NCBI RefSeq assembly: GCF_020080835.1
Contig: NC_058165.1
Location: 17,911,915-17,975,914, forward strand
DNA from: Cotesia glomerata
Taxonomy: Eukaryota; Arthropoda; Insecta; Hymenoptera; Braconidae
Direction: 5' to 3'
Length of the DNA stretch: 64,000 nt
Shown here in pieces: positions 1 through 11,629 of the stretch. Positions within the stretch are counted from its first letter, which is position 1; each line of letters begins with the position of its first letter. The notes beneath the pieces were generated by a model that was not told where the DNA came from, ran no database searches, and saw only the letters and a program-made list of their open reading frames with translations. The translations under genes and the position numbers were made by a program.

Positions 1-12
1 AAAAACTATTAC

Positions 13-153
13 CTGAAATACATCACTAGAAGCACATAAAATTAAACGATGAGCTGGATACTCTACACCATCAACCACCAAGCAAATATCATTCATCAAC
101 CGCTCAGCATACAAAGTCGCTATTTTCAACAGAATCGTCTGCGAATTATCCAC
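13..153 (-). CDS. BTB/POZ domain protein, coding exon 2 (BTBD17-like)
   Basis: A 47-codon open exon flanked by AG (155-154) and GT (12-11) on the minus strand. It reads VDNSQTILLKIATLYAERL and then NDICLVVDGVEYPAHRLIL, the classic start of a BTB/POZ fold: D-I-x-L-V-V, then P-A-H-R-L-I-L, then the S-x-V-F of the dimer core. It joins in phase 0 to the exon at 4122-4241. BTB domains mediate dimerisation and cullin-3 or transcription-factor partnerships. The N-terminal layout, with a short acidic leader before the BTB, resembles insect BTBD17 proteins, but that assignment is from memory of the family and is moderate. The gene continues beyond the left edge of the window. Confidence 0.8.
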
Positions 154-229
154 CTGCAATAAATAACTGGTCAATAATGACTAATGACGAATAAAATTTG
201 ATGATACTAAAATCAGACATCTGATCATT

Positions 230-1245
230 TTTTTATTATCTTTATCAGAAATGAATTATAAAAAAAAAAAAATATTTTTCAAAAATTTGCTCTTGTAAAT
301 TCAATTTAATTTTAGCTGTCACTACAATTTTTTCAATTTTCTTTAACAAAAAAATTTGTTTTAAAAAATTATTTTTCAAAAATTGCATTTTTAATTTTTT
401 AAAATTTCTGCATGTCAACTTTTTTTTGCCATAATTTAATTGTCAAAAAAATTTTTAAAATTATCAAATATCTGCTAAATTAATTTTGATGACATTAAAG
501 TTATCTGTCATTTGACCATTTTTTTTACAAAAAAATTCGTTCCAAAAAATCATTTTTAGAAAAATTGGATTTTTAATTTCTACATGTCAATTTTTTGTCA
601 TAATTAATTTGTTAAAAAAAATTTGTAAATTATTAAATATCTACTAAATTAATTTTCTTAAATTGATGACATTAATTTAAATGTCATTTCACAATTTAAA
701 AAATTTTTTTAACAAAAAAAATTTTTTCTAAAAAATTATTTTTAATTTTTAAAATTTTCTACATTTTAATTTTTTTTGTTATAATTTATTTGTTACAAAA
801 ATTCTTAAAATTATTAAATATTTTCTCAATTGACATTAAATTTAGCTGTCATTTCACAATTTAAAAAAATTTTTTTAACAAAAAAAAATTTGTTCTAAAA
901 ATTATTTTTAATTTTTAAAAATTTCTACATGTCAATTTTTTTTATAATTCTTATTTATTAAAAAAATTTTAAAAATCATCAAATCTCTGCTAAATTAATT
1001 TTCATTAATTAATAACATTAAATTTAGTTGTCATTTCAAAATTTTTAAAATTTTTTTTAACAAAAAAATTTATTCTAAAAAATTATTTATAATTTTTTTA
1101 ATTTTCTACAATTCAATTTTTTTTGAAATAATTTATTTAATGCAAAAACTTTTAAAATTATCAAATATCTGTTAAATTAATTTTCATCACTTGTAATTAT
1201 TTTAATTTTTCAAAATTATTAAATTTTAATAAAAAAAACTGACAG
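230..1245. repeat. AT-rich imperfect tandem repeat, ~170-190 bp unit
   Basis: About five diverged units, each running through a recognisable series: GCTGTCATTTCACAATTT, an A-rich stretch with TTTGTTCTAAAAAATTA, CTACATGTCAATTTTTTTT, ATAATTTATTTGTTA, and AAATATCTGCTAAATTAATTT. The same word series recurs, in both orientations, at about 8040-9260, 12400-12650, 26720-27370, 30280-30780, 31440-31950, 45290-46340 and 48720-49110, so it is a family dispersed through introns and spacers. No coding potential or clear terminal repeats were seen. Confidence 0.7.
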
Positions 1246-1930
1246 CTTTGGCATGCTGTTTTACTATTTAATCAGGTAATATTTTTGCAGAACATAAAAA
1301 AAAGAAATTTATTTTTAATTTGGAAAAGAATTTTTTCAGTGAATTCTTTTTATGTACTGACATAATAAAAATATAATTATTTTATGTCCCGACATAAAAT
1401 TAAATGCTTATGCATAGGAAGAGATACTAAAAGACACGAATTATTATTATGTAACGACATAATTATAATAAATAGAAATTATTCTTTAGAAAAAATAAAT
1501 ACATTTTTATTATCTTGTGACATAATTATAATGAATACAATTCAATTATGATTAAAGATAAAATATATTTTTTTCATTATAAATAGCATAATAAAAAATA
1601 TTAAAATGATGTATTTGCATAAAAAAAAAATGGATTAATTTTATTTTGCAAAATTTTTATTATGGTTGGTCATACTAAAAATTCACAGAATTTAGTAAAA
1701 AGTCAAATCATAATGAATAATTCAAAAATATTTATGACACAACATAACTAAAATTCAGACAATTTTTATTATTTTCCACCATAATTAATTATGCCGATAA
1801 CGAATTTTAATTATCTAGTAACATAAATTTAATTAAAATTTTTTATTCTAAAAGTAAATAAAATAATAATGATAAATAAAAATGATCTTGTAACATAATG
1901 ATATTAAGCAATTAATATTATCTCAATACA

Positions 1931-3678
1931 TAATTTTAATTATAACATTTTTATTATGTACATAATTTTAATTTAGAATTTTTATTATGTACATAATTTT
2001 AATTCTGAATTACTATTATATACATAATTTTAATTTAAACATTTCCATTACGTACATAATTTTAATTATAACATTTTTATTATGTACATAATTTTAATTT
2101 AGAATTTTTATTATGTACATAATTTTAATTCTGAATTACTATTATATACATAATTTTAATTCTGAATTATTATTATGTACATAATTTTAATTATAACATT
2201 TTTATTATGTACATAATTTTAATTTAAACATTTCCATTACGTACATAATTTTAATTATAACATTTTTATTATGTACATAATTTCAATTCCGAATTTCTAT
2301 TATGTACATGATTTTAATTATAACATTTTTATTATGTATATAATTTTAATTCAGAATTATTATTATTATGTACATAATTTGAATTGTAACATTTTTACTA
2401 TGTACATAATTTTAATTCAGAATTTTTATTATGTACATAATTTTAATTCAGAATTTTTATTATGTACATAATTTTAATTCTAAATTATTATTATGTACAT
2501 AATTTTAATTCTGAATTATTATTATGTACATAATTTTAATTCTGAATTATTATTATGTACATAATTTTAATTTAAACATTTCCATTACGTACATAATTTT
2601 AATTCTGAATTATTATTATGTACATAATTTTAATTTAAACATTTCCATTACGTACATAATTTTAATTATAACATTTTTATTATGTACATAATTTCAATTC
2701 CGAATTTCTATTATGTACATGATTTTAATTCAGAATTTTTATTATTTTCATAATTTTAATTCAGAATTTTTATTATGCACATAATTTTAATTCTGAATTA
2801 TTATTATGTACATAATTTTAATTATAACATTTTTATTATGTAAATAATTTTAATTCTGAATTATTATTATGTACATAATTTTAATTTAAACATTTCCATT
2901 ACGTACATAATTTTAATTCTGAATTTCTATTATGTACATAATTTTAATTTAAACATTTCCATTACGTACATAATTTTAATTATAACATTGTTATGATGGA
3001 CATAATTTTAATTCAGAATTATTATTATGTACATAATTTTAATTCTGAATTTTTATTATGTACATAATTTTAATTCTGAATTATTATTATGTACATAATT
3101 TTAATTCAAACATTTCTATTATGTATAAAATTTTAATTCCAAATTTCTATTATGTACATAATTTTAATTTAAACATTTCCATTACGTACATAATTTTAAT
3201 TATAACATTGTTATTATGGACATAATTTTAATTCAGAATTATTATTATGTACATAATTTGAATTGTAACATTTTTACTATGTACATAATTTTAATTCAGA
3301 ATTTTTATTATGTACATAATTTTAATTCTAAATTATTATTATGTACATAATTTTAATTCTGAATTATTATTATGTACATAATTTTAATTCTGAATTTTTA
3401 TTATGTACATAATTTTAATTTAAACATTTCCATTACGTACATAATTTTAATTATAACATTTTTATTATGTACATAATTTTAATTCTGAATTACCATTATG
3501 TACATAATTTTAATTCTGAATTACCATTATGTACATAATTTTAATTATAACATTTTTATTATGTATATAATTTTAATTCCAACATTTCTATTATGTACAT
3601 AATTTTAATTATAAAATTTTCATTATGTACATAATTTTAATTATAACATTTTTATTATGCACATAATTTTAATTCTTA
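1931..3678. repeat. 31-bp minisatellite, ~55 copies, with a palindromic core
   Basis: Direct repetition of a unit of about 31 bp made of ATTATGTACATAATTTTAAT followed by a variable 11 bp (TCTGAATTATT, TATAACATTTT or TTAAACATTTCC). Most copies hold the perfect 14-bp palindrome ATTATGTACATAAT; a sub-family has ATTACGTACATAAT. The alternating spacer types hint at higher-order units. It lies in intron 1 of the BTB gene. Diverged flanks carry the same half-sites at other spacings. Confidence 0.93.
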
Positions 3679-4121
3679 TTTGTATTAAATTTGATATTAA
3701 AAGAAATTAAAAAGTTATAAATAATCACTTGAAAAATATAAATCTACAGGAGCCAATTTAATTTATGTCACTACATAAAAAAAATTGTTAGTTAAAATTA
3801 TGTCCTCACATAATTATTAAACTCTTATTTTTAATTATCATGACACATAATAAAAATATTCTTTTTGTCACCAGCTCAACTCAGAATTTTAATTCTTTGA
3901 TATATTATTATGTCCCTACATAATAATTATTCCTTAAAAAATATAAGCATAAACATAAAATTAATCTATTATATTTTGATTATGCTTTAACATAAAATGT
4001 TAAATGCATCTTTCTTTTTAGTTGTTGATTTTAAGATCTTTTATTTTCTTTTATTAAATAATAAAACGGCGTGCCATAGCTGTTAATTTTATTATGAAAT
4101 AAATAAAAATAAATAAAATAC

Positions 4122-4241
4122 CTCAATCGCCTCTGGTGTCTTAGGGACATCAGAACTGGGCCCGCCTTCATCAACAACTGGTTTCTGATCCATTTCAACA
4201 CTTGTCATACCTGTCATCCACCTAATAGTACTACGTAGCAT
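4122..4241 (-). CDS. BTB/POZ domain protein, first coding exon
   Basis: Minus-strand ATG at 4241-4239, with an in-frame TGA upstream, then 40 codons including VEMDQKPVVDEGGPSSDVPK and ending TPEAIE at a GT donor (4121-4120). It splices in frame to the BTB exon at 153-13. Internal methionines at 4217 and 4208 could also serve as starts. The acidic, proline-rich leader is typical of a disordered N-terminus ahead of a BTB domain. The start choice rests only on the upstream stop. Confidence 0.65.
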
Positions 4242-4734
4242 CTGCACATGTTTACTTGTCGTGATTCAGCCTTGGTGCCCAGCAGCTAGTGCGGGCTACT
4301 CTTCATCATAGCACTCATCAGCCCTCATACTGTTCAATCCAATCTTCTCTTCAGGTATGTTTATTTATATCTTTACCATTAAACTATTTACACCGCATAC
4401 TTCTCCAGCACTACCAGGACACTCCAGACACTAAAACAAACTTATTCTCTTAATTTCCAATCTTCAATCTCCAATTTTCAACCTCAATCGATTTCCTGCT
4501 TAACTCAAAACCTAGATGACAATGGAGTTGCAATCACCAGCTTCAGAATTCTTCAGGTTAAGTTGTCAGCTGTTTTATTTTTTTTAGTTTTGCGAGTTTG
4601 AATGTCAGTTTAATAATAATATAGAACAGATGGCGCCACAGTAGAAAATTTATTCAAAATTTAAAGTAGTTCCTACTTTACCGGTGACAAAGTATGATAC
4701 TGAAGTTAGCTGACGTTTTTAATTTTTTTAAAAA
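4242..4734. other. 5' flank of the BTB gene
   Basis: Higher-GC sequence than its surroundings, probably the 5' UTR and promoter of the BTB gene. Donor-like CAG/GTATGT (4354/4355) and CAG/GTTAAG (about 4556) sites occur on the plus strand and could belong to a divergent transcript, but no acceptor or partner exon can be shown. Confidence 0.35.
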
Positions 4735-4995
4735 CTAGAATTTAATTTGCGCGCGCAAGCGCGCGCCTCATATTTATTGTCATGATATATTTATGTGTCG
4801 TTTATGTATATTATATTTGTTTTCAACCAATCAGAATGAGAATAAATATTTTCAACCAATCACATTACGAATAAATTGGTTTCACATACATTTCATCTCA
4901 ATTTTATTATGGGACTAGAATTCAAATTTGCGCGCGCAAGCGCGCGCCTCATATTTATGATCATGATATATTTATGTGTAATTTATGTATATCAT
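4735..4995. mobile_element. Small element with GCGCGCGCAAGCGCGCGC hairpin, 1.4 copies
   Basis: A unit of about 180 bp starts CTAGAATTTAATTT plus a GC-rich hairpin at 4747-4766, continues through CCTCATATTTATTGTCATGA and ends near ATTTTATTATGGGA (4913). A second copy starts at 4915 with its own hairpin but breaks at about 4995; its missing half (CAACCAATCAGAATGAG to ATTATGGGA) resumes at about 7836-7937. The intervening 2.84 kb is therefore a later insertion. Confidence 0.75.
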
Positions 4996-5239
4996 CAGAC
5001 TCGATAGAGTCTGGCGCCAAGTTCCGTTCTCAAGCCAGACTACCGAGTGTGTATATACCGTAAGCAGAACGGTTTTTTGAGGTTACAAATTTTTTAACTT
5101 CCCGCTAAGAAAATCGAAGATTTTCAAAAATCGGGAAGTTATTGTTTTCACCCCGTTTTGCAAAAATCGAGTTTTCATCAGATCTCGACGTTTGAAGGTC
5201 ATAAGAAGCTTCCCTGAATACTCCCGCGAGGTTGTCACG

Positions 5240-5280
<41 letters not shown>

Positions 5281-6369
5281 TATGTGAACCGCTTATAACG
5301 TTTGAACGGCTCATCCGATTTTATCGCGGGTGGTGCCATTTGAAAGGGCTTAGCCAAACTTAGATTTTGAGTATAATTTGGACCGATTCGAATCAGTAGA
5401 TTTTGAGAAATCTTAAAAAAACTAAGAAAAAAAATTTTTTCAAATGGGGTTTTTTTTGGATAACTTTTAAACGGCTTTACCGATCGATTCCAAAAACTAA
5501 TCAGCTCTAGACAATAAAAAACCACGTCGATCGCCACCAAGCTGGTCGAAATCGATTAATTCGTTCGAGAGATATCGTGAACGAAAGAAAACCGAAAAAA
5601 GTGTTTTTCCGAAATTACTCCGAAATTTTTGGTTCGCTCAATTAAAACCTAAAAATTTTTCATGGGGCTGATAAAACTGCGTCGAATGCGGCCAACCGCG
5701 TGAAAATCAGTTGATCCATTCAAAAGTTATTGCGGTTTGAAAATTTCAAAAGTAGTGTTCTATGAAACTACTATCAGACTTTTGAGCTCGAAGAGCTCAA
5801 ATGCATAGAAATACTATCTCTTTGAGCTCAGCAAGCTCAAAATATCACATAAATTATATTTTGAGCTCAAAAATCTCAAAAACGTCATAAGTACAATTTT
5901 AAGCGCCCAGGTATGGAATTAGCGGGAAGTTGCAGGGATGGCCTTTAGGGTCAACCGTTTTACTAATTTTTTTCAAATTTATTTTGATTTTTTTTTTATA
6001 TGATATTTTATAATAGTAGTTCATGCTTTTTATTACGCGTATTACTTGATTATTATCAATTATCTTTATAATTTATATTTAAGATTATTAAAAATAATCA
6101 GCACAAACTATAGCGACCCAGATTTTTAGATTTTAACTTTTTTCTTATGTAAAAAGCGGACGGCCAGAGACTAAATAATATAAGGATGCATGCTAATCTT
6201 ATAATAGATGGGAAACTACAGTGAAAAAGATGCTTGACAGCTTGCAATTACACGCCAGGCGGCGCAAGAATAACTTTACATGAACTATAGCTTAAAGGAG
6301 ATAGTTTGCCACCGGAAATGTATTAAATTAAAATTGTCAATTTTTATTATAATTACAAAAATACTGAAA
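4996..6369 (-). mobile_element. Q repeat (inverted orientation), split by a CCCGC element
   Basis: Starts with a terminal hairpin (GAGTCTGGCGCCAAGTTCC) and, after the insertion at 5094-5965, resumes through CAGCACAAACTATAGC and GATGGGAAACTACAGT to the junction with P at 6370. Homologous to 25268-25890, 47796-48364, 49916-50388 and 50913-51451. Confidence 0.75.
5094..5965 (-). mobile_element. CCCGC element, copy A
   Basis: Bounded by TTAACTTCCCGCTAA (5094-5108) and TTAGCGGGAAGTT near 5930-5943, followed by a conserved tail to CAACCGTTTT. Between them are an internal (GT)n at about 5245-5276, phrases such as CTCTCGAACGAATCAACCG in variant forms, and clustered GAGCTC palindromes near 5790-5890. 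Read on the minus strand it ends GCGGGAAGTTAAAAAA, like a poly-A tail. There is no long ORF; the 69- and 101-codon ORFs cross the (GT)n and are not credible. Confidence 0.8.
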
Positions 6370-6672
6370 TCCGAACAAAAACAGTTTCACTGTAAAAAAT
6401 CACGCCAAGTCCACGTTCATAAGACTATTAAAAAATTTTTATTTCTTTACAAAAGATATAAAATAAAAATTAAAAATCCAAATAACCGATATGATTGTAT
6501 TTGATTTTCGGAAATTAAAAATTTTGTTGTAAATTTAAAAATTAAAAAAAACAATTTTGGAATGTACTTGGTGTGCGTCATTGTGTACTTCAATTTTTTT
6601 TAAAAGTCCTAGTAGATAGATTTTAGGAATTTCATAAAAAGTGAAATTTTTCGTAATCACGCACACTAAATA

Positions 6673-7624
6673 CCCTCGCGGTTTTGATAATGCCGTAAAA
6701 ATACCGAAATTTTTCGGCATTTATGCTTATGCCGTATATTTACCGTTATAATTCGGTAATAATGCGGTTAAACTATAGTTGTTTTGGCCAGTTTTTATAC
6801 TGTAGTTATCCAGTATATATACTGTACTTATGCTGTACAGTTACCAAAAATATACTATACAATTACCGCATTAATGCCCAAATTTTACCCAAAAAATTCC
6901 AAATAATTACCGTAATAATACAGTAATTTTTGCCGAATATTTTCTGACATAATGGACAATTATTAAAGATTTAGTTTTATTTTTAGTTCACTTCTATGTT
7001 AGAAATGAATAAAATGAAAAATTTCAAATTTTGCTTTTTATTCTCCATCGCTACTTTGCAAAAACAAATACTGTTTTTGAATAAAAACTATGTAGAATAT
7101 TATTTTTTAATTAGGTATTTAGCGATAGTTAATATAAAATAATACATATGTTAAGTAAATATATTCTAATTTTAATTTCAATTTTAATTTCTCACTTAGA
7201 AAATTGCAAATTTTTAAAATCGAAAAGTTATATTGTTTCACATATATAATTATATTATTTAATTTTATATATGCTTATCGTAATAAAAACGGTGTGGTTT
7301 AATGAATAAAGAATAAGCAAAAACAATATGGTATAGACCGTGTAGCTCAAATGGTAGAGTAGCCGACATGTCCCCAGAAGGTTTTGGGTTCGAATCCCAG
7401 TCCGAGCGTTAATTAATTTGACACTATTTTTTAAATATGGTTTTAATACAGTCATTTTACCGCCTTATTACCGTAAATATACCGCATTTTCAGCGTAAAT
7501 GTATCGCATTTTCACGGTAAATTTTCCGTAATTTTTCGATAAAAACTGACCAAAACAACCGAAAAAATACCGCATTAATATTGTATAATTGCGACATTTT
7601 TCGGCATTTACAAAACCGCTAGGG
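6673..7624. mobile_element. TA-flanked TIR element (Tc1/mariner-type), 952 bp
   Basis: TIRs CCCTCGCGGTTTTG (6673) and CAAAACCGCTAGGG (ends 7624) flanked by TA (6671-6672 and 7625-7626). Other P copies show the unoccupied site as AAATACGTTCC. Subterminal regions are packed with TACCG and CCGTAA words on both sides, as expected for transposase-binding arrays. No transposase ORF; nonautonomous. Carries a tRNA-like segment at 7336-7408. Confidence 0.8.
7336..7408 (+). repeat. tRNA-like segment (SINE head or decayed tRNA)
   Basis: A-box-like TAGCTCAAATGGTAGAG and B-box GGTTCGAATCC, with a good T arm (TTGGG/CCCAG). The acceptor stem pairs poorly and no clean anticodon stem forms, so this is probably a tRNA-derived repeat rather than a working tRNA gene. 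Confidence 0.5.
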
Positions 7625-7833
7625 TATGTTCCAAAATTGTTTCTTTTAATTTTTAAATTTACAACAAAATTTTTTTTAATTTCCGAAAATCATATACAAC
7701 CATATCGGTTACTTGGATTTTTTAATTTTTTATTTTATATCTTTTTGTAAAGAAATAAAATTTTTTTTTCTTAATAGTCTTATGAACGTGGACTTGGCGT
7801 GATTTTTTTACAGTGAAACTGTTTTTGTTCGGA

Positions 7834-7945
7834 TTATATTCACTTTCAACCAATCAGAATGAGAATAAATATTTTCAACCAATCACATCACGAATAGATT
7901 GGTTTCACATACATTTCATCTCAATTTTATTATGGGATTAAATTA
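7834..7945. mobile_element. Displaced right half of the GC-hairpin element
   Basis: CAACCAATCAGAATGAG through CTCAATTTTATTATGGGA matches 4828-4913 closely and completes the interrupted second copy that starts at 4915. Confidence 0.7.
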
Positions 7946-9420
7946 AAACAAAAAAATATTTTTTATAAATTGCACTTATAGTTTTTCAGGTTTTTTATAA
8001 GTGAACATTTTTTTTTCCGTAATAGCTTTTTCAATAAAAAAAAATTCTAAGAATTTTTACATGGCGGCTAACTTAATTTTCATGAAGTTAGCTAACAGCT
8101 GTTAATTTTTTTAATTTTTACAACAAAAATCAATTACAAAAAAAAACTAAAAAATTTTCAACAATAATTTTTTTTCTAATTTTCACATTTAGAATTTCTT
8201 TATTAAATTTTTTTTTCACAATAATTTCATTATTGTAAAATTAAAAAAAAATATTTTTAATGTCAGTTAACTTCAGTGTAATCGACAGTGTTTTAATACG
8301 AGCATGTACAGTGTACAGTTGTATATAAACAATAAATTTAAAATGAGATTGTTATTGGAATAATTGTTTATTTTAATGACAGTTTTTAATAATTTATCAA
8401 TAATTTTTGCTAATTTGTAATTGTTTGAGTATTAAAAATTTTTAATTACTAAATTTATAATTTTTAATGAAATTAATGTTTTTAAAAGTATAACCTATAC
8501 TTTAGGTGAGTTTTTTTTTCAATTTTAAAAATTATTTTTAAGAAATACATTTAAATAAACAATTTTTTTTGAGAATTAAAAATTTGATAGAAATTTTGAA
8601 AAATTAATATTTTATAGAAAAATTTATATAAATTTTTATTATAAAAAATTTTAAATAACTATGAAAATTAATGTAGCATATATTTAATAGTTTTAAAAAT
8701 TTTATAGCTAATAAATTATGACAAAAAAAAATTAAGAAAAAAATTGACATCTAGAAATTTAAAATAAGAAAAAATGCAATTTTTCAAAAATAATTTTTTG
8801 GAACAAATTTTTTTGTTAAAAAAATAAAAAAATAATCTAGTGACTGCTAACTTTGATGTCATTAAATAACTTCATTATTGTTTTTTAATTATTGAAATAT
8901 GATACTAAAATCAGCTGACAACTGTCAATTTTTTTTAATTTTTACAACAGCAATTATAAAAATTTCCATTAATATTTTTTATTCAATTTTATACGTAGAA
9001 CTTTTACTTTATTGAAGTTAGCTGTCACTTGACAATTTTTTAATTTTATTTAACAAAAAAATTTGTTCCAAAAAAAATTTTTTTTTAAATTGCATTTTTA
9101 ATTTATTAAATTTTCTAAATCTCAATTTTTTTTTCTCAATTTTTTATCCAGTAATTTATTTATTAGAAAAATTATTAAATATCTGCTAAATTAATTTTCA
9201 TAGAATTTTTTTTTTAATTCATTTTTTCATTAATTTTATTGCTATAAAATTCTAAAAAAAATTTCCGTCAAAATTTCAGTGTCATCTTATTTATTAAACA
9301 AAATATGACTGACCAAGTAAATAATTAATCAAATTTAAAAAAGTATAAAAATTTTTTTTTATCTCAAATACTAAAAGCGAATAATTTACTGACAATTCAC
9401 CAAGAAATAAAAAGAGTGAA
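7946..9420. repeat. AT-rich dispersed repeats, no gene seen
   Basis: Several diverged copies, in both orientations, of the AT-rich family described at 230-1245, for example TTAGCTGTCACTTGACAATT near 9020. No ORF or splice-bounded exon is visible. Confidence 0.6.
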
Positions 9421-9424
9421 TTGT

Positions 9425-9456
<32 letters not shown>

Positions 9457-9696
9457 TAAACAAACCCAACAGCCTAGGCCATTAATAACAGGGTTAATGG
9501 TACAGTAGTTAGTATACAAAGATAATTTTTGATGTATGACAAGATGACTTATAACTAGCTTAGTGATTTCACATATAAACTTTGAAATACTAAAATACTA
9601 AGTGAATGCTCTAGCGATAAGTTAGCTATTGCAATTCATTCACAATAATAATCAAAAAGAAAGAAAGAAAAAACAAAACAAAAAAAAAAAAAAAAA

Positions 9697-10877
9697 TTAG
9701 GAAAACGGTTGACCCTAAAGGCCATCCCTGCAACTTCCCGCTAATTACGTTAATACCTGGCCGCTTTTTTGAGCTCTTCGAGCTCAAAAGTACAATCTGT
9801 GTGTTGTTTTAAGCTCTCCGAGCTCAAAAAGATACCTTTTCTATGCTTTTGAGCTCTTTGAGCTCAAAAGTCTGATAGAAGTTTCATAGAACACTATTTT
9901 TTGAATGTTCATACCGCAATAACTTTTGAATGAATGAACCGATTTTTACGCGGTTGGCGGCATTCTACGTAGTTTTTAAGCCTTATAAATAATTTCTAAG
10001 TTTCAATTGGTCAAACTAGAAATTTCGGAGTAACTCTGAAAAACACTTTTTCGGTTTTCTTTCGTTCACGATATCTCTCGAACGAATCAACCGATTTTGA
10101 CCAGCTTGGTGGCAATCGACGTGGTTTTATGATGTTAAGAGCTGATTAGTTTTGGAATCGATCGGTAGAGCTGTTTGAAAGTTATTCCAAAAATGTCGAA
10201 GTTATGTTGAAAAATCCTTATTTCCAAATATTTCGTCGAGGATATCTCTCGAACTAATCAACCGATTTCCACGTTTTCGGCGGCAATCGACGCGGTTTTT
10301 AACCTCTGAAATTATTCTATATCATCAAAAACGATCCGAGAAGAAATGACGAAGTTATGTGAAAAAACAGTTTTTTCGGTTTTTCGGTTTTATTTCGTTC
10401 ACGCTATCTCTCGAACGAATCAACCGATTTTGACCGGATTAGCGCCGATCGGCGTGGTTTTGACGTTAAGAGCTGATTAGTTTCTGAAATTGATCGATCG
10501 AGCCGTTTAAAAGATATTCCAAAAAAACCACTTTCAAAAATGATTTTTTTCTAATTTTTTTTGAGATTTTTCAAAATTTCTCAAAATCTATCGGTCCGAA
10601 TCGGTTCAAATTCTCAGGAAATCTAAGTTTGGCGAAGCCCTTTCGAATGGCACCAACCGCGATGAAATCGGTTTAACCGTTCAAAAGTTATAAGTGATTC
10701 ACATACTTACACACACACACATACATACAGACATAGTGACAACCTCGCGGGGATAGTCAGGGAAGCTTCCTGTGACCTTCAAACGTCGAGATCTGATGAA
10801 AACTCTATTTTTGCAAAACGGGGTGAAAACAATAACTTCCCGATTTTTGAAAATCTGAGATTTTTAGCGGGAAGTTA
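9697..10877 (+). mobile_element. CCCGC element, copy B (longest, most complete)
   Basis: Starts AAAACGGTTGACCCTAAAGG with CAACTTCCCGCTAA, ends TTAGCGGGAAGTTAAAAAAA. It holds GAGCTC palindromes (9765-9870), three diverged internal blocks built on CTCTCGAACGAATCAACCG, and a short (CA)n/(CATA)n tract at about 10708-10728. It interrupts the 3' UTR of the Jockey-like element. No ORF. Confidence 0.82.
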
Positions 10878-10960
10878 AAAAAAACAAAGTATAAAACAGA
10901 ATAGCAATACTCCTTATAAAATAACAATACTCCTTATTACCAATACACAATTGCACATCA

Positions 10961-11629
10961 TCAACTCCATTTAATTACTAATTTGCCAAGTAATGCTGTT
11001 ATATATCCATGAGGACAATCAAACGGATCGAGTGAAGCTTCTAATTGACAAAAACGATTCACTGCACCAGAGATGCGATAGATCGGCGCTGCCTGAGATA
11101 AGTTAGATTTAGCAATAGGTATATACATTGGTACTTGACTTCTTATACCTAAGACTGGTATCCTAAATTTAAACAATGATAGTAGTTGAGGACAGTCTAC
11201 CAAGTTATTGAACAGTTTAGTTGCAAAGGAGAATTCTGTACATACTCGTCTTTCTTCAAGAGTAAGATATTCGCACTCATTACAGAGCGTTAGATTTGCG
11301 ATTCCCCGAGCTGGATAATGTCCAGTTTTTTTCCAAATTAAAAATTTTAAAAATCTTCTTTGAACTCTCTCAATTTTAGTGGACTGTCCTGACTGAGTGG
11401 GAGACCATACCAACGAAGCATACTCGAGTTTCGGTCTAACAAAGGTATTATACAATATTCTAATGGCATAAAGATTATTAAAATTTTTTGAAATTCGAGT
11501 AATGAACCCTAGGGTTTTCCATGCTTCTGATATAATGTTGTTGATGTGCATAGCAAAAGTAAGTTTACTGTCAAACGTTACTCCAAGTATTTTGACTGAG
11601 GTACTTTTATTTAAAATTTTACCGGACAT
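10961..11629 (-). pseudogene. Reverse transcriptase C-terminal fragment (222 codons open)
   Basis: The open part of the RT remnant. The frame extends upstream of the first ATG to about 11711 (N-A-D-K-C box). No catalytic FADD/YADD motif is present because the element is 5'-truncated. It ends at a stop at 10961. Confidence 0.8.

Larger units (their letters stand above)
154..4121 (-). other. Intron 1 of the BTB gene, repeat-filled
   Basis: About 4 kb with no convincing coding potential. It holds degenerate AT-rich repeats (about 230-1245), scattered TATGT-N-ACATA motifs (1360-1930 and 3760-4000) and the 31-bp satellite (1931-3678). The only long ORF (2271-2471, plus strand) is a read-through of the satellite. 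Confidence 0.75.
6370..7833. mobile_element. P foldback element, copy 1, split by a TA-flanked element
   Basis: Begins TCCGAACAAAAACAGTTTCA and ends with its complement (7833). The arms are inverted over about 200 bp, interrupted at 6673-7624. Intact relatives lie at 24754-25267 and 50389-50912. The 74-codon plus-strand ORF at 6280 is chance read-through. Confidence 0.8.

Noticed and set aside
2271..2471. 66-codon plus-strand ORF
   Set aside because: Read-through of the 31-bp satellite (repeating YIILIQN-type peptide).
1931..3678. CRISPR-like regular array
   Set aside because: The spacers are a few recurring variants, not unique sequences; the unit is an AT minisatellite in a eukaryotic intron.
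4310..4560. Plus-strand exons ending at CAG/GTATGT (4354) and CAG/GTTAAG (4556), with a short ATG-led peptide at about 4514
   Set aside because: No matching acceptor, partner exon or protein similarity could be shown.
5105..5540. Minus ORFs of 69 and 101 codons
   Set aside because: They cross a (GT)n microsatellite inside the CCCGC element; polythreonine-histidine runs are artefacts.
7336..7408. Functional tRNA gene
   Set aside because: Good T arm and box motifs, but the acceptor stem has several mismatches and no anticodon stem forms.
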